Both the position numbers and the translations under genes were made by a program. A stretch of 46,368 nucleotides of DNA from an uncultured Prevotellaceae bacterium. GTDB taxonomy: Bacteria > Bacteroidota > Bacteroidia > Bacteroidales > Bacteroidaceae. This document shows, piece after piece, positions 42,272-46,368 of this stretch (position 1 is the first letter of the stretch; every line of letters begins with the position of its first letter). Below the pieces are notes generated by a model. It was not told the origin of the DNA. It searched no databases and worked only from the letters and a program-made list of their open reading frames with translations. Location: NCBI GenBank assembly GCA_947168045.1, contig CAMVKN010000022.1:1-46368 (forward strand), read 5' to 3'.

Positions 42272-42390
42272 TTTGAATGTTGAGTGTTTAGTGTTTATTG
42301 TTTATTGACTTTTGCTTATTGACTTTTGTTTGAATGTTGAGTGTTTAGTGTTTATTGTTTATTGACTTTTGTTTAGGGTTGAGGGTTGAG
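42272..42390. repeat. 57-bp tandem duplication built of heptads
   Basis: Two identical 43-nt copies (42272-42314 and 42329-42371) made of 7-mers (TTGAATG, TTGAGTG, TTTAGTG, TTTATTG twice, ACTTTTG) are 57 bp apart, with a 14-nt partial copy between and a GTTGAGG-type tail to 42390. It fills the 137-nt gap between the TPM gene and lemA. Copy number may vary between strains. Confidence 0.9.
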
Positions 42391-42403
42391 CTCATCTCAC
42401 CCA

Positions 42404-43621
42404 TCACCATCTTCGTGAGGCACCGCCGCCACCGAATCCGCCACCGCCATAGCTGCCGCGACGGGAGGAGCTGCTACTGCTGCTGCTTCGATAGCTACGG
42501 CCGCTACTACGACTGCTGCCATAGCTGCTGCCACCAGAGCTGATATTTCTGATCAGCGGGATGGTGGGGTTAGACATCGGTGTCTTCAGGAGCGTGCTGT
42601 TCTCCTCCAGCAGGCCCTTCTTGTTCAGTCTGCGGCGTAACAGTCCCATCATGCCCAAGAGGCCCATGGTGCCGAAGCTCACGATGCCCAGGTCACGCTC
42701 CTCGTCGGTCATGGGTTTCTCATAGACGGGCGACAACTCGTCCTGCTTGGTCAGCGACTCATAGAGTGCGCGTGTGAGATAGAGCATGGCACTGTCGGGC
42801 TGGTTCTTCTTCAGGTAGGGCACGGCATACTCGTCAAGCAGACGCCCGCACTTGCCGTCGGTGAGCGTCGACTCCAGGTCGTAGCCCGGCGAGATGTTGA
42901 TGTCGTGGTCGCCGTAGGCCATAACGACGACGAGGCCGCGGTTGTTACGCCCCACCCCATACTTGTTGCCCATGTCCTGTGCCAAACGGTAGGCTTCGCC
43001 GCCCTCGCAGTGGTTGACGATGGCGAAGGCCGTCTCGATGTTCAGCACCTTGTCCATGCGCTGCAGCATGGCGTTCATGCTGTCCACCGTTTCGGCACCA
43101 AGCACCTTGTCGGGGTTGGCCACATACTGCGTCTCGTCCTCAAGATGCGGCATGGGAATGTTGTCAGCGTTCCACGGCTCAGATGTCGACACCAGCTTCT
43201 GCGGACCTTCATCATCCGCGTCGACGGCAGTGAACCCTGTGCCGAAGCAACAGGTGAGGCTGGCCAGCGCTCCGCCGTACATGACCTTGTTCCAGAACGC
43301 ACGGACGGGGTTTTTCGTCGTAGGCGGTGCCGTTACCTTCTTTACTTCTTCGTGATACTCGTTTAGAAGACTATCATAGGCAAGGGTGGTGTCAGTTTTC
43401 AGGGCCGTGATTTTTTTCTCATCCTTCTCAATGTCCTTCTTTGCCTTGTCATAGTTGTACTTCATCTCCCTGACTTTGACGTTAAACGCCTCCGTCAGCT
43501 TGTTCACCTCGTCCTCACGTGTGGGGCCTTCCACCTTCGTGGGCATCTTGTTCACCACGGCAAAGCCGTATGTGACAAAGCCGATGAGTACCAGTCCAAT
43601 GAGTGTAAATACAAATACCAT
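42404..43621 (-). CDS. TPM-domain membrane protein with Gly/Ser-rich tail
   Basis: This 405-residue membrane protein has an N-terminal helix (about 1-23), a charged coiled-coil (about 35-95), and a hydrophobic Cys-containing stretch (about 115-135). A TPM domain follows (about 160-300; YVANPDKVLGAETVDSMNAM, NNRGLVVVMAYGDHDINISP, GRLLDEYAVPYLKKNQPDSA). A further hydrophobic segment (near 320-335) comes next. The tail is rich in Ser, Gly and Arg with a GGGGFGGGGASRRW end, as in YgcG-type relatives. The TPM domain is of the kind found in photosystem repair proteins of plants and in membrane proteins next to LemA. The N-terminal coil is unusual for the family. Confidence 0.88.
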   Translation of the reverse strand: MVFVFTLIGLVLIGFVTYGFAVVNKMPTKVEGPTREDEVNKLTEAFNVKVREMKYNYDKAKKDIEKDEKKITALKTDTTLAYDSLLNEYHEEVKKVTAPPTTKNPVRAFWNKVMYGGALASLTCCFGTGFTAVDADDEGPQKLVSTSEPWNADNIPMPHLEDETQYVANPDKVLGAETVDSMNAMLQRMDKVLNIETAFAIVNHCEGGEAYRLAQDMGNKYGVGRNNRGLVVVMAYGDHDINISPGYDLESTLTDGKCGRLLDEYAVPYLKKNQPDSAMLYLTRALYESLTKQDELSPVYEKPMTDEERDLGIVSFGTMGLLGMMGLLRRRLNKKGLLEENSTLLKTPMSNPTIPLIRNISSGGSSYGSSRSSGRSYRSSSSSSSSRRGSYGGGGFGGGGASRRW

Positions 43622-43655
43622 AGTCTATGATTCGTTTAATCTATTGTTCAACGCA

Positions 43656-43755
43656 ATTCGTCTAATTCGTTCAATTCGTTGTCCAAGCCCATTCGTCTAA
43701 TTCGTTCAATTCGTTGTTCAAGCCCATTCGTCTAATTCGTTCAATTCGTTGTTCA
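43656..43755. repeat. 35-bp direct repeat, nearly three copies
   Basis: Copies at 43656-43690 and 43691-43725 and a partial one from 43726 carry ATTCGTCTA, ATTCGTTCA, ATTCGTTGTYCAAGCCC. The array lies between the TPM gene and aroE, with no open frame. It is not a CRISPR array: there are no spacers. The words match the array at 27255-27308. Confidence 0.9.
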
Positions 43756-43761
43756 GAAGAA

Positions 43762-44511
43762 TTACAGTTCGCGCCCCTGCCAGAACTCCCATGAGGCGAA
43801 GGCCTGCAGCAAGAGCATCTCCAGCCCGTTCTTCACCTGTGCTCCGCGCTCGGCCCCCTTCTTCATGAACAGGGTCTCGTCAGGGTTGTAGATCAGGTCG
43901 TAGAGGATGTTGTCCTCGTCGAGGGCTTCGTAGGGCAGCGTGGGACAGGCGTCGGTCTTTGGAAACATGCCCACGGGCGTGCAGTTGACAATGACATTGT
44001 ACTCGTGCACCACATCGGGCGTGATGCTCTCGTACTGCACGGTGCCTGGGCGCTCATAGCGACTAACACACACCGGCTCTATGCCGAGCGACTTCAGACC
44101 GTAGGTGACGGCCTTCGATGCGCCGCCGGTGCCCAGCACCAACGCCTTCTTGTGATGGCTCTCCAGCATGGGCTCAATGCTCTGCACAAAGCCGATGACG
44201 TCACTGTTGTAGCCCCGCAGCACAATCTTCGAACCTTCGTGCAGCACACGTATGACGTTGACGGCACCGATGGCACGCGCCTCGGGGCTGACATAGTCGA
44301 GGTAAGGCAACACCTTCTCCTTGTAGGGTATGGTGACGTTCAGCCCCTTCAGCTCGGGATTCTGGCCGAGCACCTCGATAATCTGCTCAATGTCCTTAAT
44401 CTCGAAGTTGTAGTACTTGGCGTTGATGCCTTCGTCGGCAAACCGCTGGTTGTGGTAACCGATGGAGAACGAGTGTCCCAGGGGATAGCCAATTAAACCG
44501 TATTTATCCAT
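43762..44511 (-). CDS. aroE: Shikimate dehydrogenase
   Basis: This 249-residue enzyme reduces 3-dehydroshikimate with NADPH (aromatic amino acid pathway, EC 1.1.1.25). The substrate-binding N-domain has GYPLGHSFS (about 8-16) and [10 protein letters not shown] with the catalytic Lys near 64, and GYNSDVIGF with the partner Asp near 103. The NADP-binding domain has GTGGASKAV (about 126-134) and NCTPVGMFP. The start [10 protein letters not shown] lies 8 nt inside the 3' end of the menG/ubiE gene, so the two are coupled. The length is typical. Confidence 0.95.
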   Translation of the reverse strand: MDKYGLIGYPLGHSFSIGYHNQRFADEGINAKYYNFEIKDIEQIIEVLGQNPELKGLNVTIPYKEKVLPYLDYVSPEARAIGAVNVIRVLHEGSKIVLRGYNSDVIGFVQSIEPMLESHHKKALVLGTGGASKAVTYGLKSLGIEPVCVSRYERPGTVQYESITPDVVHEYNVIVNCTPVGMFPKTDACPTLPYEALDEDNILYDLIYNPDETLFMKKGAERGAQVKNGLEMLLLQAFASWEFWQGREL

Positions 44512-45241
44512 TTTTCTGAGCTGTATATAATGTGCAGATGCCAAAGGTGAGACGCCGGAAAGCCGTGTCCTGGAATCCGGCCCGAGTGAGTATGTCCATC
44601 ATGCGCTCGCCTTGTGGAAAGGCTTCGATGGTGCGTCGCAGGTAGGAGTAGGCCTGCTTGTCCTTTGAGACGATACGCCCATAGACGGGCAGCACCGTAT
44701 GGCTGTAGACCGCATAGAGCTGGCGCATGGGGAAGCGCGGCGGCGTGGTGAGCTCGGCAATGACGAGATGACCGCCAGGACGCAACACGCGACACATCTC
44801 CTGCAGGCCACGGTCGAGGTTGGCAAAGTTACGGATGCCAAAGGCTGCCATCACGGCATCGAAGCTGCCGTCGGCATAGCTGAGGTTCAGGCAGTCCTCC
44901 TTCTCAAACGAGATGACGTCCTGAAGTCCAAGACGCCGTACCTTCTCTCGGCCCACCTCCATCATACCCTCGCTGATGTCGGCACCCACGAGGCGCTTCG
45001 GCTTCAGCATCTGTGCCGCCATGATGGCGAAGTCGCCGGTGCCGGTGGCGATGTCGAGCACCGTCTGCGGCTTGAAGGGCAGCAGGTAGCTGATAGCCTT
45101 GCGGCGCCAACCGCGGTCGATGTTCCACGACAGACGGTGGTTCAGCGTGTCGTAGGTTGGAGCGATGTTGTCGAACATCGCCTCCACCTGCTGCGCCTTT
45201 GCCCCGTCGTTGTAGGGCTTGATTCTTTCCTGCTGGTACAT
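44504..45241 (-). CDS. ubiE: Demethylmenaquinone methyltransferase
   Basis: This 245-residue SAM-dependent methyltransferase of the UbiE/MenG family catalyses the last step of menaquinone synthesis; as the likely host makes menaquinone the name menG would also fit. Motifs are [35 protein letters not shown] (SAM binding, about 60-74), [32 protein letters not shown], and [14 protein letters not shown] chose [10 protein letters not shown] at 45239-45241 as the start; an upstream frame extension would overlap purC. It begins 10 nt after the purC stop and overlaps aroE by 8 nt. Confidence 0.94.
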   Translation of the reverse strand: MYQQERIKPYNDGAKAQQVEAMFDNIAPTYDTLNHRLSWNIDRGWRRKAISYLLPFKPQTVLDIATGTGDFAIMAAQMLKPKRLVGADISEGMMEVGREKVRRLGLQDVISFEKEDCLNLSYADGSFDAVMAAFGIRNFANLDRGLQEMCRVLRPGGHLVIAELTTPPRFPMRQLYAVYSHTVLPVYGRIVSKDKQAYSYLRRTIEAFPQGERMMDILTRAGFQDTAFRRLTFGICTLYTAQKNG

Positions 45242-45251
45242 GAACCTTCTA

Positions 45252-46202
45252 CTAATGTGACGATAGCCAGGAGCTGACGTTCTGCTCAATGCGGGCAGCG
45301 ATGTCGGCAGTGACATTGGCCTTATTGAAGGTCTCGCCCGTGATGTGCTCATAGAGCTCGATGTAGCGGTCGCTGACGCTGTCCACATACGCATCGGTCA
45401 TCTCAGGCACCACCTGTCCCGGCTCGTTCATGAAGTCGTGCTCAATGAGCCACTGGCGCACAAACTCCTTGCTGAGCTGGCGCTGCGGCTCGCCCTTGGC
45501 CAGCTTCTCCTCGTAGCCGTCGGCATAGAAATAGCGGCTGCTGTCTGGCGTGTGTATCTCGTCGATGAGGATGACCTTGCCGTCGCGCTTGCCAAACTCA
45601 TACTTCGTGTCTACGAGGATGAGGCCGCGCTTAGCGGCAATCTCCTGGCCGCGTGCAAAAATCCTGCGGGTGTAGTCCTCCATCACGGCGTAGTCTTCAG
45701 CCGAGACGAGGCCCTGGGCAATAATCTCTTCCTTCGAGATGTTCATGTCGTGTCCCTCGTCGGCCTTCGTCGTCGGGGTGATGATAGGCTCGGGGAAGCG
45801 CTCGTTCTCCCGCATGCCGTCGGGCAGACGCACGCCACACAGCTCGCGGACGCCCTTCTTATATTCGCGCCATGCTGAGCCGGTGAGGATGCTGCGGATG
45901 ATCATCTCCACGCGGAAGCCCTCACACTTCAGCCCCACGGTGACCATCGGGTCCGGCGTGGCCAGCTTCCAGTTGGGACAGATGTCGGCTGTGGCATCCA
46001 GGAATTTTGCGGCAATCTGGTTGAGCACCTGCCCCTTGAAGGGGATGCCCTTGGGCAGCACCACGTCGAAGGCTGAGATGCGGTCGGTGGCCACCATCAC
46101 CAGCACGTCGTCGTTAATGTTGTACACGTCGCGCACCTTGCCGTGGTACACGCTCTTCTGTCCATTAAAATGGAAGTCGGTTGTTGTCAGTGCATTTGCC
46201 AT
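45252..46202 (-). CDS. purC: SAICAR synthase (phosphoribosylaminoimidazolesuccinocarboxamide synthase)
   Basis: This 316-residue enzyme joins CAIR and aspartate using ATP to make SAICAR (purine pathway, EC 6.3.2.6). Its ends and core fit the family: [12 protein letters not shown] near the start, [57 protein letters not shown] and [10 protein letters not shown]. It is the long form. The first gene of the run, it has its own consensus-like promoter and is followed by ubiE 10 nt later. purM lies further along the same run, so two purine genes are probably cotranscribed. Confidence 0.95.
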   Translation of the reverse strand: MANALTTTDFHFNGQKSVYHGKVRDVYNINDDVLVMVATDRISAFDVVLPKGIPFKGQVLNQIAAKFLDATADICPNWKLATPDPMVTVGLKCEGFRVEMIIRSILTGSAWREYKKGVRELCGVRLPDGMRENERFPEPIITPTTKADEGHDMNISKEEIIAQGLVSAEDYAVMEDYTRRIFARGQEIAAKRGLILVDTKYEFGKRDGKVILIDEIHTPDSSRYFYADGYEEKLAKGEPQRQLSKEFVRQWLIEHDFMNEPGQVVPEMTDAYVDSVSDRYIELYEHITGETFNKANVTADIAARIEQNVSSWLSSH

Positions 46203-46239
46203 AAAGCAGTCTCTCTTTGTATGTTTGCTATTGAAGGTG

Positions 46240-46270
46240 CAAAGATACTAAAAAATAATGAGATATGAAA
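46240..46270 (-). promoter_or_regulatory. Promoter of the purC run
   Basis: On the minus strand TATCTTTG (46240-46247), followed by CACC, matches TAnnTTTG. At exactly 19 nt upstream TTTC (46267-46270) matches three of four bases of the -33 box. The implied 5' leader is about 30 nt. I see no purine-riboswitch-like fold in the short leader. Confidence 0.7.
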
Positions 46271-46347
46271 GAACTTTGCGGAAAAATATTCGCAACAGCC
46301 TAAGATATATATCCCTATACAGTCAACCAGCAAGTGCAAGCTGTTTG

Positions 46348-46355
46348 CAAAGTTA
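46348..46355 (-). promoter_or_regulatory. Possible second upstream -7 box
   Basis: TAACTTTG on the minus strand, the same word as in the operon promoter at 21161-21168, followed by CAAAC. The -33 box would lie beyond the window, so it cannot be judged. The stretch 46271-46347 shows nothing else I can name. Confidence 0.3.
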
Positions 46356-46368
46356 GGCATAATGTTTG

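Noticed and set aside
43656..43755. CRISPR-like direct repeats
   Set aside because: The 35-bp copies follow each other without unique spacers and no cas gene is present.

Overview
The window reads as chromosomal DNA of a moderately GC-rich Bacteroidales bacterium, most likely Prevotella or a close relative. The evidence is SusC/SusD pairs, a one-protein hybrid two-component system, Bacteroidetes-type promoters (TTTG, about 19 nt, TAnnTTTG), lipoproteins with acidic residues after the lipidated Cys, and housekeeping genes that match Bacteroidales families. I saw no tRNA, rRNA, CRISPR array, transposase, integrase or phage gene.

Region 1 (1-21261, all genes on the minus strand) is a SusCD-type uptake locus. 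In transcription order it has a four-domain fasciclin (FAS1) lipoprotein, SusC-1, SusD-1, two more FAS1 lipoproteins, SusC-2 and SusD-2. An intrinsic terminator follows, then a separately promoted hybrid two-component regulator (HTCS). No glycoside hydrolase, lyase, sulfatase or peptidase is present. The locus therefore looks like a binding and import system whose substrate is cut elsewhere or not cut at all. A weak promoter and a 21-bp-spaced direct repeat upstream of the first gene are the likely target of the HTCS.

Region 2 (21262-25150, plus strand) starts with a GC-rich repeat and hairpin leader, followed by clpC and phoH. It ends in a perfect 15-bp hairpin whose outer ends are the stop codons of phoH and of the convergent gene.

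Region 3 (25148-38104, minus strand) holds a 3,591-residue secreted multidomain protein (fn3-like, GLUG, carboxypeptidase-regulatory and LamG modules), a small acidic-tagged lipoprotein and a GLUG-repeat protein. The giant and the GLUG protein share a C-terminal tail of the type IX secretion kind.

Region 4 (38163-46202, minus strand) is a compact housekeeping run: purC, menG/ubiE, aroE, a TPM-domain membrane protein, lemA, a lipoprotein, purM, and a pair of FetA/FetB-like ABC genes. The FetA-like protein has lost its Walker A motif and the FetB-like protein lacks the usual conserved loop.

Two repeat families run through the whole window. One is a GC-rich palindrome that in three lipoproteins is translated in frame as part of the signal peptide, just before the lipobox. 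The other is arrays with a 7-bp (sometimes 9-bp) period that sit on gene junctions, often containing the stop or start codon, and that also occur in frame inside purM and clpC.
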